A stretch of DNA of 24,344 bases from JAAYAY01 sp964429355 (GCA_964429355.1 CAYSCH010000107.1:1-24344); one strand, 5' to 3'. Positions 14,768-23,241 are shown, counted from the first letter of the stretch. Notes: generated by a model not told the origin, from the letters alone. Program-made: numbers and translations.

Positions 14768-14791
14768 CTGCCTGCGATCCTGTGACCTGGC

Positions 14792-14810
14792 GGCGTTCCG
14801 CGGGAACGCC
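14792..14810 (+). other. Hairpin in the nuoE-nuoF spacer
   Basis: GGCGTTCC (14792-14799) and GGAACGCC (14803-14810) are exact reverse complements with a 3-nt loop. No T run follows and nuoF starts 36 nt later, so it is more likely an mRNA stability or processing element than a terminator. Confidence 0.55.
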
Positions 14811-14845
14811 TGGCATTCCCTGCAACGGAAGAGAGTTGACAGCCA

Positions 14846-16201
14846 GTGGCCGAGTTCGAACCCGTACTCCTGGCAAACGTTGGAAAAGAGAACAGCCATA
14901 CGCTCCGAGCGTATGAGGCTGCCGGCGGGTACCGCGCGCTGCGGAGCACACTGCGGGAGCGGTCGCCGGCGGAGGTGATCTCGGTCATTCGGGCCAGCAA
15001 TCTTCGCGGCCGGGGCGGCGCAGGTTTTCCCACGGGTCTGAAGTGGTCGTTTTTGCCGGAAGGGCACCCTGGGCCGTTCTATCTGTGTGTGAACGCCGAC
15101 GAAAGCGAGCCGGGCACATTCTGCAACCGAGTGCTGATGGAAGACGACCCGCACCAGGTTCTCGAAGGCACGATCCTGAGCAGCTTTGCCACGAGGGCGT
15201 CGACGGCTTACATTTACCTGCGTTACGAGTATCCCCGGAGCCTCACGCGGCTCCAGGCCGCCATCGACGAATGCTACGAGGCCGGCTACCTCGGGAAGAA
15301 TATTCTCGGCAGCCCGTTCTCGCTGGACATCTACATTCACCGCGGGGCGGCTGCCTATATCTGCGGTGAGGAGACCGGCCTGATCGAGAGTCTGGAAGGC
15401 AAACGGGCTTGGCCGCGAATCAAGCCACCATTCCCGGCTGTCGAAGGCCTGTTCCGAAAGCCGACCGTTGTCAACAACGTCGAGACCATGGCTTGCGTGG
15501 TCCAGATCATCGATCGCGGCGTGGAATGGTTCAAGTCAATCGGAACTCCTGCCGATCCGGGGAATCCTCGCGACCCGGGGAGCTACGGCCCGAAACTCTA
15601 TCAGGTCAGCGGTCACGTCAATCGTCCCGGCGTCTACGAAGCACCCTTGGGGCTGCCCTGCCGCGAACTGATCGACCGCTTTGGCGGTGGGATGTGGAAG
15701 GGCCGCAAGGCCAAGGCCGTCGTGCCCGGCGGATTGAGCACGGGGCTGCTCAGCGCCGACCAACTCGACACGCCGCTGGATTTCGACGGCCCTGTGCGCG
15801 CAGGCTGCCTGGGATTAGGAACGGCCGGGGCGATTGTGCTCGACGAGACCTACCCGATCATCGATTTCTTGTACAACAGTTGTCGCTTTTTCGCCCACGA
15901 GAGTTGCGGCCAGTGTACGCCTTGCCGCGAAGGCACGCGTTGGGCGCTGGCGATGGTCGAGCGGATCCGGGCCGGACGGGGGCGGCTCAAGGATCTGGAA
16001 CTCCTGGCTGAGATCGGCGATTCGATCGGGATTATCCCGGGCACGACCATCTGCGGTTTGGCCGATGGAGCCGCCTGGCCCATCAAGACGGCGATGGGCA
16101 AATTCCGTGATGAATTGGAGGATTACATACGACGGACCAATCCCACAGGCTACGCCGACGAGCGGCCGGCGATGGCTCTCCTCGAGTCGGCCGCTCATTG
16201 A
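14846..16201 (+). CDS. nuoF: NADH-quinone oxidoreductase subunit F
   Basis: This 451-residue subunit binds NADH and FMN and carries the N3 [4Fe-4S] cluster. The nucleotide and flavin loops are NLRGRGGAGFPTGLKW (52-67) and the NADESEPGTFCNR region (83-95). The cluster ligands are Cys354, Cys357 and Cys360 in ESCGQCTPCREG plus Cys403 in TTICGLADG. The start is GTG at 14846, giving VAEFEPVLLANV, with GGAAGAGAG upstream. The length is normal (about 420-450). Electrons pass from here through NuoE and NuoG towards quinone. nuoG starts 45 nt after the stop. Confidence 0.96.
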   Translation: MAEFEPVLLANVGKENSHTLRAYEAAGGYRALRSTLRERSPAEVISVIRASNLRGRGGAGFPTGLKWSFLPEGHPGPFYLCVNADESEPGTFCNRVLMEDDPHQVLEGTILSSFATRASTAYIYLRYEYPRSLTRLQAAIDECYEAGYLGKNILGSPFSLDIYIHRGAAAYICGEETGLIESLEGKRAWPRIKPPFPAVEGLFRKPTVVNNVETMACVVQIIDRGVEWFKSIGTPADPGNPRDPGSYGPKLYQVSGHVNRPGVYEAPLGLPCRELIDRFGGGMWKGRKAKAVVPGGLSTGLLSADQLDTPLDFDGPVRAGCLGLGTAGAIVLDETYPIIDFLYNSCRFFAHESCGQCTPCREGTRWALAMVERIRAGRGRLKDLELLAEIGDSIGIIPGTTICGLADGAAWPIKTAMGKFRDELEDYIRRTNPTGYADERPAMALLESAAH

Positions 16202-16246
16202 ACGTGCAGCGTATAATTACACCACATTTGTTCAAATGAAGCCCTC

Positions 16247-17854
16247 ATGGCCATCATCACCGTAGACGGAATCAAGATCGTGATTGGCAACGACGAGCGC
16301 ATGAACGCCATTGAGGCAGCCGCTCGGGCGGGCGTCGAGATTCCTCACTACTGCTGGCACCCGGGCTTGTCGGTTGTGGGAAGCTGCCGCATGTGCCTGG
16401 TGGAGATTGGCGCCATCGACGCCTCGGGCAAAGTGAGCATGGGGCCCAAGCTCGTGCCGGCCTGCAATACGCTGGTTCGCGACGGTGCAGTGATTGTGAC
16501 TCAGAGCGAGAAGGTCCAGAATGCCCGGGCGATGGTCGAGGAGGGATTGCTGCTCGACCATCCGGTGGACTGCCCCATTTGTGACAAGGCGGGCGAGTGC
16601 CGTTTGCAGGACTACTACTTCAACTACGGGCAGGCCGAGGGACGCAGGGCCGACATCCGGCCCTTCACCAGCCGCCGCCGCGATCTGGGCGATGTCACCT
16701 TTTTCGCCGACCGCTGCATCATGTGCACGAGGTGCGTGCGGTTCACTCGCGAGATCTCCGGAACCAGCGAACTGATGGTCTGCGATCGGGGAGCCGAGGA
16801 GGAGATCGATGTTCTCGAAGGTTTCCCCCTGAACAACAAACTGTCGGGAAACGTGGTCGATCTCTGTCCCGTCGGTGCCCTGTGCGACAAGGATTTCCTT
16901 TACAAGCAGCGAGTTTGGTTCATGCGGCGCCACCGAGGCGTCTGCACTCGCTGCGCCACGGGCTGCTCGATCTGGGTGGAGGAGACACACGACCGAGTCC
17001 AGCGGATCAAGCCCCGGGAGAACCTCGAGGTGAACCGCTGGTGGATCTGCAATGACGGCCGCTATGACTACCCCCACGTCCACGACCCGGAGCGTCTCCT
17101 CGGTGCGCGGTACCGGCACGGTGGCGAGAGCGAGGAGCTCGATTTTGCCGGGCTGAGCACCCGGATCCGCGGGGCCCTCAAGGACGCCGGTGGCCGACTG
17201 GGAGCTGTTTTGTCGCCACTGCTCACAGTTGAAGAGGCGTATCTGCTCGCCACGTCCATCCGTGCGCTCGACGGCGAGGCCGTGCTAACCCTGGGCCCCG
17301 TCCCGGTCGTTGGCGAGGACCAGCGATTTCCGGGTGGCTTCACGATCGCCGCCGAGAAGTGTCCGAACCGGCTGGGCGTGGAAGCGATCCTTGCCCACTT
17401 CACCGGCGGTGTGGCAACCTTCGACGAGTTCGTGGCCCAGGCGGCGGCGGGCGAGATTGCGGGGGCCTGGGTTTCAGGCGGCTACCGCGATCCCTGGATC
17501 GACGAGCCGGCGGCCGAGAAGTTGTCGCGTCTCAAGGTGCTCGTCGTTCAGGATCTGTTTCCTTCGCCGCTCTCGCAGCGTGCGACCTTCGAACTTGGCG
17601 GCGCCGCATACCCGGAACGGGATGGTTCCTACGTGAACCGGCAGCATCGTCTCCAATCCGTGCCCTGGGCAATACGCCCACCGGCCGGGACGCGGACGGA
17701 GGGAAGCATCCTTTGGGAGTTTTCTGGCCGTGAAGGGCTCTTCCGTGCGCCCGACGTACTCCAGGAACTCGCCCGAAAAATCCCCGTCTTCCATGCCGCC
17801 ATGGGGGAAATCGCCGACATCGGCGTTGACCTGAGACTTAACCAGATTGCGTGA
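16247..17854 (+). CDS. nuoG: NADH-quinone oxidoreductase subunit G (short form)
   Basis: This 535-residue Fe-S subunit carries four cluster motifs. The N1b [2Fe-2S] ligands are Cys36, Cys47, Cys50 and Cys73. The His-Cys N5 site is His105, Cys109, Cys112 and Cys118. N4 is Cys157, Cys160, Cys163 and Cys207. An additional Cys233-x2-Cys236-x3-Cys240-x27-Cys268 set matches the N7 cluster known from some bacterial enzymes. The remainder (about 275-535) is a shortened version of the molybdopterin-oxidoreductase-like domain, which is longer in many homologues (about 700-900 residues in total). No frameshift was seen to explain the shortness: the stop is followed by nuoH after only 12 nt. The ATG at 16247 gives MAIITVDGIKI, the normal ferredoxin-type beginning. 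Confidence 0.94.
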   Translation: MAIITVDGIKIVIGNDERMNAIEAAARAGVEIPHYCWHPGLSVVGSCRMCLVEIGAIDASGKVSMGPKLVPACNTLVRDGAVIVTQSEKVQNARAMVEEGLLLDHPVDCPICDKAGECRLQDYYFNYGQAEGRRADIRPFTSRRRDLGDVTFFADRCIMCTRCVRFTREISGTSELMVCDRGAEEEIDVLEGFPLNNKLSGNVVDLCPVGALCDKDFLYKQRVWFMRRHRGVCTRCATGCSIWVEETHDRVQRIKPRENLEVNRWWICNDGRYDYPHVHDPERLLGARYRHGGESEELDFAGLSTRIRGALKDAGGRLGAVLSPLLTVEEAYLLATSIRALDGEAVLTLGPVPVVGEDQRFPGGFTIAAEKCPNRLGVEAILAHFTGGVATFDEFVAQAAAGEIAGAWVSGGYRDPWIDEPAAEKLSRLKVLVVQDLFPSPLSQRATFELGGAAYPERDGSYVNRQHRLQSVPWAIRPPAGTRTEGSILWEFSGREGLFRAPDVLQELARKIPVFHAAMGEIADIGVDLRLNQIA

Positions 17855-17866
17855 AACCGATAACCC

Positions 17867-19090
17867 ATGTGGAATCTCCTGGAAACCCTGATCAAGATCG
17901 CCGTCATCATCGGAGCATTGATGACGGCGGCCGCCTACCTGGTGCTGCTCGAGCGTCGGGTGGCTGCATGGGTTCAGGATCGAATAGGTCCGAACCGAGT
18001 CGGAATCCCACTGACTAAAATTCGCATTTTCGGCCTGGGCCAGCCGCTTGCCGACGGGGTGAAGTTCGTGTTCAAGGAAGAATTCATTCCCGGCCACGTA
18101 AACCGTTTGCTTTACGTCTTGGCACCGATGGCCATGTTCGTGACAGCGCTCGTTCTGTTCGCCGCGGTACCTTTCGGCCACGTCGACCTGGGGATCGAGG
18201 GGCGAGAGCCGATTGCCCTGGTCTTGATGCCGGGGCTCGACGTCGGAATCGTGTTCATTTTCGCCCTGAGCAGTATTGCCGTGTATGGCGTGTTGCTCGG
18301 TAGTTGGGCCAGCAACAACAAGTACGCGTTTTTTGGCGGCCTGCGGAGCGCCGCCCAGCTGATTTCTTACGAGATCCCTCTGGGGCTGGGCATCTTGGGC
18401 GTTGTGCTCGCCAGCGGCTCCCTGCGGCTTGACTCCATTGTCCAGGCGCAGGCCGAGACCGGCGCGTGGAACGTTTTCACTCAACCCTTGGGTTTTCTCG
18501 TGTTTCTCGTAGGTGCGTTCGCCGAAGCCGCACGTCTCCCCTTCGATCTGGCGGAGACCGAACAGGAGCTCATCGGCGGTTATCATACCGAGTATTCCGG
18601 GATCAAGCTCCTCATGTTCCTCGTGGCAGAATACTTGCACATGGTGGCCGCGGCGATCCTGATCGTGCTGCTGTTCTTCGGCGGCTGGCACTTCTGGGGA
18701 CTGACGGGCAGCCAACCGGTGGCTGGGATCGGGTTGGCCCTCGTGCGGCTGGTTGTACTGTTCGCCAAGTTCATGCTCGTCATTCTGTTCTTCATGCTGG
18801 CTCGCTGGAGCTGGCCGCGATTCCGCTTCGATCAGCTCATGAACCTGGCGTGGAAGGTGATGCTCCCGCTCGGGCTGGTCAACCTGGCGGCCGTGGCGGT
18901 CTGGATCGAATACGGCCGGCCCCGTTTTACCGGTGCGGCCGAGTGGCCCGGAATGGTAATTGCCGGTTGGGCAGTGCTTTTCATATCGTGGGCGGTGACG
19001 ACCATGCTGACTCCTCAAGTGCCCGATAACCGGCCGCGACTTGGGCCGGTGGCGCCCGGCCTGGAACCGAAGGAGCACCCCTTGCCGTGA
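17867..19090 (+). CDS. nuoH: NADH-quinone oxidoreductase subunit H
   Basis: This 407-residue membrane subunit lies at the interface with the peripheral arm and helps form the quinone channel. Eight or more hydrophobic segments are apparent. The signatures are LLERRVAAWVQDRIGPNRVG (27-46), GLGQPLADGVKF (56-67), the SYEIPLGLGIL region (167-177), and EAARLPFDLAETEQELIGGY (220-239) followed by HTEYSG, which together carry the conserved acidic residues. The length is at the upper end for the family (about 320-420). The stop overlaps the nuoI GTG start (GTGA), so translation is probably coupled. Confidence 0.96.
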   Translation: MWNLLETLIKIAVIIGALMTAAAYLVLLERRVAAWVQDRIGPNRVGIPLTKIRIFGLGQPLADGVKFVFKEEFIPGHVNRLLYVLAPMAMFVTALVLFAAVPFGHVDLGIEGREPIALVLMPGLDVGIVFIFALSSIAVYGVLLGSWASNNKYAFFGGLRSAAQLISYEIPLGLGILGVVLASGSLRLDSIVQAQAETGAWNVFTQPLGFLVFLVGAFAEAARLPFDLAETEQELIGGYHTEYSGIKLLMFLVAEYLHMVAAAILIVLLFFGGWHFWGLTGSQPVAGIGLALVRLVVLFAKFMLVILFFMLARWSWPRFRFDQLMNLAWKVMLPLGLVNLAAVAVWIEYGRPRFTGAAEWPGMVIAGWAVLFISWAVTTMLTPQVPDNRPRLGPVAPGLEPKEHPLP

Positions 19091-19648
19091 AACCGGATGA
19101 CAAAGGTATTCATTGGGTCGAGGAACCCAAGCTCGGGTGGACCGGCAAGTCTTATCTGCCCTTGTTCGTGGGGGGTATCACCACAACCCTGAAGCACCTG
19201 GCGGGCCCCAGTTCGACGGTACAGACGCCTGAGGAACGCCATACAATGGCCGATCCGTTGGGCTATCGAGGTNNNNNNNNNNCGAGGTGTACACCGCCTG
19301 AATCGCGATCAGCAGGGACGGGTGAAATGCGTGGCCTGCTTCCTCTGTTCGACGGCGTGTCCGGCCCATTGTATTGATATTGTTGCGGCAGAGAGCCCTT
19401 GGCCCGATCGGGAGAAGTATCCCCAGAGCTTCTCAATCGATGAGCTTCGGTGTATCTTCTGCGGGATGTGCGAAGAGGCCTGCCCTGTGGACGCGATCGA
19501 GCTGACGAGTCTTTACGATCTGACGGGCAAGAGCCGCGAGGAGATGATCTTCGACAAGGAGAAGCTACTGAGCGTTTACGACCAGACGAAGGACGCTGAA
19601 CCGATGAGATCAGTTCGCGAGCGCATCGACACGGAGAAATCCCATTGA
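19087..19648 (+). CDS. nuoI: NADH-quinone oxidoreductase subunit I (interrupted by a sequence gap)
   Basis: This is the peripheral subunit with two [4Fe-4S] clusters, N6a and N6b. The frame from GTG 19087 reads to DPLGYRG, then runs into ten N. After the N the gene continues in another frame as RGVHRLNRDQQGRVKCVACF. CGAGGT stands on both sides of the N run; merging the copies removes 16 nt, restores one frame and gives the family motif YRGVHRLN. The repaired protein has 181 residues, with Cys76, 79, 82 and 86 and Cys117, 120, 123 and 127 as the two ferredoxin-like ligand sets. The gene is therefore probably intact in the organism. The start overlaps the nuoH stop and the end overlaps the nuoJ start. 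Confidence 0.93.
19267..19288. other. Assembly gap (10 N) flanked by a 6-bp duplication
   Basis: CGAGGT at 19267-19272 is followed by N at 19273-19282 and CGAGGT again at 19283-19288. The pattern is that of two contig ends overlapping by six bases and joined with a placeholder. True sequence here is probably 16 nt shorter, and all positions downstream shift accordingly. Confidence 0.88.
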
Positions 19649-20403
19649 ACCCGACGCTGGAAACGATCGTGGCGGCTGTCGTGCTGGGGGCCCTCGGAAT
19701 GTGGCTCCTGTTGCCGCGGCCGAGCGTGCGCGGTCGTAAGGTCGGCGCGATAATGGCCGCCGTGGCCCTCGGACTGATCGCGTCGCAGTTACCCGGGCTG
19801 GCGGGAATCACCGCGCAAGGAGTCTTTTATCTGATAGCGGGCGTAACCATTGTCTCTGCAGCCGCGGCGGTTTCCCTTCCCAATCCCATCTACTGCGCTA
19901 TCTGGTTCGCCATGACCCTGCTTGGCACGGCCGGACTGTTCCTTCTCCAAGGGGCCCAGTTTCTGGCCGTCGCCACGATCGTGGTCTACGCCGGCGCGAT
20001 CTTGGTGACCTTTCTGTTTGTTCTCATGCTTGCAGAACCGTCAGGGCGAGCAGCCTACGATCGCCTGAGCTGGGAAGGAATGCTGTCGGCAGTAGGGGGA
20101 GCCTTGATCATCGGGATCCTGACGACCGCCATTGGCAGCATCATGGCCGATGAGGCCTCCAATCCTGCCGCCGTACGGCCGGCGGCCACCGATCTGGCTT
20201 CGGGCGTGCTGAACGAGGACCATGTTATGATGTTGGGACTCGAAATGTTCGGCCCCCAGTGGATTGCGGTCCAGGTGGGCGGCGTCTTGCTGCTGGCCGC
20301 GCTCGTCGGAGCTGCCGCGATGGTCGCCCGTGGAAGAATTCCCGAAACCCGCAGAATGTCGCCGGCAGACCCTGCAGAAGTCATTCGATCCCCAAGTCCA
20401 TGA
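19645..20403 (+). CDS. nuoJ: NADH-quinone oxidoreductase subunit J (N-terminally extended)
   Basis: This is a 252-residue antiporter-arm membrane subunit. The family core begins near residue 56 (ITAQGVFYLIAGVTIVSA, then NPIYCAIWF) and includes LAVATIVVYAGAILVTFLFV (107-126), with the conserved tyrosine Tyr115. The first 55 residues add two hydrophobic segments (about 7-23 and 35-50) absent from the typical 165-200-residue protein. The start is TTG at 19645, overlapping the nuoI stop (TTGA), with GGAG at about -11. A downstream in-frame start would remove the extension, but the overlap and open frame favour the long form. The membrane segments number about seven. Confidence 0.9.
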   Translation: MNPTLETIVAAVVLGALGMWLLLPRPSVRGRKVGAIMAAVALGLIASQLPGLAGITAQGVFYLIAGVTIVSAAAAVSLPNPIYCAIWFAMTLLGTAGLFLLQGAQFLAVATIVVYAGAILVTFLFVLMLAEPSGRAAYDRLSWEGMLSAVGGALIIGILTTAIGSIMADEASNPAAVRPAATDLASGVLNEDHVMMLGLEMFGPQWIAVQVGGVLLLAALVGAAAMVARGRIPETRRMSPADPAEVIRSPSP

Positions 20404-20461
20404 CGACCGGTGAGATTTGAGTGTACCCCATTTCCCCCATGACATCCGTGCAGCGTTTTCG

Positions 20462-20911
20462 ATGAACGACGAATTGGCCCTCTTGAGCAACTACCTTGTC
20501 GTCGGTGCCATTCTGTTTGGCATCGGCGTGATTGGGTTCTTAAGCCGCCGAAACATGATTGTCATGTTCCTTGCGGCCGAGATGATGCTACAGGGCATTT
20601 CCGTCAGTTTCATTGCGTGGTCGCGGTATCATAACGACTGGGGCGGCCAGATGTTCGTCGTGTTCATTATCACCGTGGCCGCCTGCGAGGCTGCGATCGC
20701 CCTGGCGTTGATTCTGATGTTGTTTCGAGCGTCGGACAACCTGGATATCGCAATCTGGCACCGTCTTCGCGAGGCGAACCAGCCTGCCTACGTGGATGAA
20801 GAGATTCCGGAACCGCCGGCAGAGGCGGGAACGTCCTGGCCGCGGCTCCCGCCGGCCGGCATCGCGCCCGAACTCGATCCCGACGATATCGACTTCCGAC
20901 GACAGGTTTAG
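20462..20911 (+). CDS. nuoK: NADH-quinone oxidoreductase subunit K (C-terminally extended)
   Basis: This is a 149-residue membrane subunit with three hydrophobic helices in the first 90 residues. The conserved glutamates Glu40 (in MFLAAEMM) and Glu76 (in TVAACEAAIALAL) correspond to the proton-pathway pair of the family. Typical NuoK is about 100 residues. Here a proline- and acid-rich tail of about 45 residues follows (EEIPEPPAEAGTSW, then ELDPDDIDF). The ATG at 20462 gives the normal beginning NYLVVGAILFGIGVIG. A TTG at 20417 is possible but would add a non-family N-terminus. nuoL is 156 nt downstream, the largest gap within this half of the operon. Confidence 0.93.
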   Translation: MNDELALLSNYLVVGAILFGIGVIGFLSRRNMIVMFLAAEMMLQGISVSFIAWSRYHNDWGGQMFVVFIITVAACEAAIALALILMLFRASDNLDIAIWHRLREANQPAYVDEEIPEPPAEAGTSWPRLPPAGIAPELDPDDIDFRRQV

Positions 20912-21067
20912 AGCCGCTAACAAAACCACCGGCTATGCACATCCATGCCCGTGGGAAACTCGTACGTTCTGTGAGGGCTACTTGGAGATGGTGGCGAAAC
21001 AAGCGAGCAGTTTTCCGGCACGGATATCCCAGATTGACCGTCGGCCTGGCGATTCCTGGAGATCCCG

Positions 21068-23146
21068 ATGATACAGTGGATCCCAACTCTGTTGGTTCTC
21101 ATCCCGGCCCTGCCCCTGGCAGGAGCCGCGGTGACCGCTGCGCTCGGTCCCCGTCTCCTGCGCAGCAGGAGCCATGTGCCGATCGTTGTGGGAATTTCCG
21201 CCTCATTTGTGGCTGCCGCCACACTCGTCTTCGCCGTGCGCGCAGGACTCCCCGCGGCGGACGCACACGATCGTTCTCACCCAGCGCTCGGCTACGAGAA
21301 GGTCGTGGCGCTGTGGACATGGGCCGCGATCGGCGATGCCTACGACCAGAAGATGGAAGAGGGGACGATTGCACACGATTTCTCGGTTGACATCGCCTTG
21401 CGAGCCGATCCGCTCACCGCCATCATGCTTTCGATGGTCACATTTGTGTCGCTTCTGGTTGCGATGTACTCGATCGGCTATATGCATGAGGACCGCGGCC
21501 AATGGCGATTCTTCAGCTACATCGGCCTGTTCGTCTTCTCGATGACGATGCTCGTTTCGGTGAGCAATTTCATACTTCTCTACGTCTTCTGGGAAGCGGT
21601 TGGGCTCTGCAGCTACCTATTGATTGGGTTCTGGTACGAGAAGCCCGCGGCTGCGGCAGCCGGCAAGAAGGCATTTCTGGTCAATCGGATCGGCGACTTC
21701 GGTTTCGCCCTGGGGTTGTTCCTCATCTGGACGACCTACGGCACGTTGAACTTCCACGATACGATCGGTGCGGACGGCAATGTTGTCGCCGGCCTGTTCG
21801 GAGTGGAGCGGCTGGGGGCCGGTCCGGCGGCCTACGCGGGGGGCGGGGTCGCAACGGCTATCTGCCTGCTCCTGATGCTCGGTGCCTGCGGCAAGAGTGC
21901 CCAGTTCCCGCTTCACGTCTGGTTGCCCGATGCGATGGAAGGCCCTACGCCGGTCAGCGCCCTGATCCATGCGGCCACGATGGTCACGGCCGGAGTTTAC
22001 ATGGTCGCCCGTTGCACTCCGTTGTTTCATGCTTCGGTCGACGCCCAAATGACCGTTGCCTTCCTTGGCGGATTCACCGCACTGATGGCTGCCCTCGTGG
22101 CGATTACCCAGACTGACCTGAAACGGATCCTCGCCTACTCGACGATCAGCCAGCTCGGCTACATGTTCCTGGGTTTGGGCGCCGGAACGGCGCTGGGTAT
22201 CACGGCTGGAATGTTCCACCTGTTCACGCATGCCTTCTTCAAGGCATTGCTCTTCCTTGGGGCAGGAAGCGTGATGCATGCCATGGGGGGCGTCATCGAC
22301 ATTCGGCGTTTCGGCGGCCTGAGGCAGATCATGCCGGTCACCCATGTGACCTTCCTGGTCGGCTGCCTCACCCTGGCAGGTTTCCCGTTGCTGTCGGGGT
22401 TCTTCAGCAAGGACCTGGTTCTTGCGGCCGTCCACGAGCGCGAGGGGAGGCTATATGCCGGCCTCTATCTCGCCGCCGTCTTCACCGCCCTCCTCACTGC
22501 TTTCTACACGTTCCGTGCTTTCTTCTCGACATTCTATGGCCCGGAAGAGATCCCCAGCGAAGCAGGGCACCACGCCCATGAGTCGCCTCGCTCGATGACG
22601 GTTCCACTCATCGTGCTCGCCGTATGCTCCGTAGTGGTCGGCCTCTACTTTGAGGCGACCGGTGGCTTCGCCGACTTCCTCAGCCAGACGCCATCGATCG
22701 CATACTTGAGTCGTCATGCCCACGAACATGTCCACGAGGGATTTTACTGGGACATCATGCTTACGAGTTCCCTTGTGGCCCTGGCGGGAATCGGGCTTGC
22801 CGCCGCATTCTACTGGCCCGGCAGAAAGTCGATCGCCGATACCGCCCACAAGGCAGCCGAGGCCTTAGGGGTCTATCACCTTTCGAATCAGAAGTTCTTT
22901 TTCGACGAGATTTACCAGGTCGTCTTCGTCTGGCCCCTGGTGGGACTTGCGGCGTTGTGTTACTGGCTCGATCGGAACGTGATCGATCGGGCGGTGAACT
23001 TTGTGGGTTGGATGCCTTCCGCAATCGGAACGGTGCTCCGTCCCTTGCAGAACGGGCTTGTTCCTTTCTATTCCGCCGGAATGATCTTCGGCGTGTTGGT
23101 TCTCCTTGCCGCCGTGCTCATGGGCTGGGGCTGGATGGTTTCATGA
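21068..23146 (+). CDS. nuoL: NADH-quinone oxidoreductase subunit L
   Basis: This is the 692-residue antiporter-like subunit at the far end of the membrane arm. Key residues are visible: Glu176 in YVFWEAVGLCSYLL, Lys276 in GACGKSAQFPLHVWLPDAM, and the following GPTPVSALIHAATMVTAGVY motif. The later segment LKRILAYSTISQLGYMFLG is also diagnostic. A hydrophilic, His-rich insertion lies near residues 497-512. The C-terminal part includes an amphipathic region typical of NuoL. The length is somewhat above the 610-650 common in proteobacteria. The ATG has GGAG (21057-21060) upstream. The stop overlaps the start of a 32-codon open frame (ATGA). Confidence 0.97.
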   Translation: MIQWIPTLLVLIPALPLAGAAVTAALGPRLLRSRSHVPIVVGISASFVAAATLVFAVRAGLPAADAHDRSHPALGYEKVVALWTWAAIGDAYDQKMEEGTIAHDFSVDIALRADPLTAIMLSMVTFVSLLVAMYSIGYMHEDRGQWRFFSYIGLFVFSMTMLVSVSNFILLYVFWEAVGLCSYLLIGFWYEKPAAAAAGKKAFLVNRIGDFGFALGLFLIWTTYGTLNFHDTIGADGNVVAGLFGVERLGAGPAAYAGGGVATAICLLLMLGACGKSAQFPLHVWLPDAMEGPTPVSALIHAATMVTAGVYMVARCTPLFHASVDAQMTVAFLGGFTALMAALVAITQTDLKRILAYSTISQLGYMFLGLGAGTALGITAGMFHLFTHAFFKALLFLGAGSVMHAMGGVIDIRRFGGLRQIMPVTHVTFLVGCLTLAGFPLLSGFFSKDLVLAAVHEREGRLYAGLYLAAVFTALLTAFYTFRAFFSTFYGPEEIPSEAGHHAHESPRSMTVPLIVLAVCSVVVGLYFEATGGFADFLSQTPSIAYLSRHAHEHVHEGFYWDIMLTSSLVALAGIGLAAAFYWPGRKSIADTAHKAAEALGVYHLSNQKFFFDEIYQVVFVWPLVGLAALCYWLDRNVIDRAVNFVGWMPSAIGTVLRPLQNGLVPFYSAGMIFGVLVLLAAVLMGWGWMVS

Positions 23147-23241
23147 AGAGTCGTCTGGGTTCGGGAGTTGCTTTGGAGATTGAGATATCGCTGGATAACG
23201 ATGGTTCCGCAAATTGCAGCTTGTACCGTATAGGTTTCTGA
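23143..23241 (+). CDS. Candidate 32-residue small protein between nuoL and nuoM
   Basis: An open frame begins with an ATG that overlaps the nuoL stop (ATGA) and ends three nt before the nuoM start, so it fills the gap exactly. The product would be soluble and mixed in charge, beginning MKSRLGSGVALEIEISLDND and ending SLYRIGF; it has no membrane segment or known motif. The overlap suggests translation by re-initiation after nuoL. A frame of this size can arise by chance, so it is a candidate only. It could also be spacer sequence. Confidence 0.35.
   Translation: MKSRLGSGVALEIEISLDNDGSANCSLYRIGF

Noticed and set aside
16212..16217. Perfect TATAAT between nuoF and nuoG
   Set aside because: No -35-like hexamer lies 16-18 nt upstream (the region reads GGCCGC), and no extended -10 is present. 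It may be chance, though an internal promoter is not excluded.
17474..19078. Long open frame (534 codons) antisense to nuoG and nuoH
   Set aside because: It is a codon-bias shadow of well-identified complex I genes. Its translation is rich in His, Gln, Arg and Gly with no domain. The same applies to long antisense frames at 566-1663, 3626-4972, 6092-7240 and 23068-24306.
19273..19282. nuoI as a pseudogene broken by frameshift
   Set aside because: The flanking CGAGGT duplication and exact frame restoration point to an assembly placeholder.
20988..21071. 27-codon open frame ending in an ATGA overlap with the nuoL start
   Set aside because: It starts directly after GGAG with no proper spacing, and the frame is open further upstream. 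It does not tile the gap as the nuoL-nuoM frame does.
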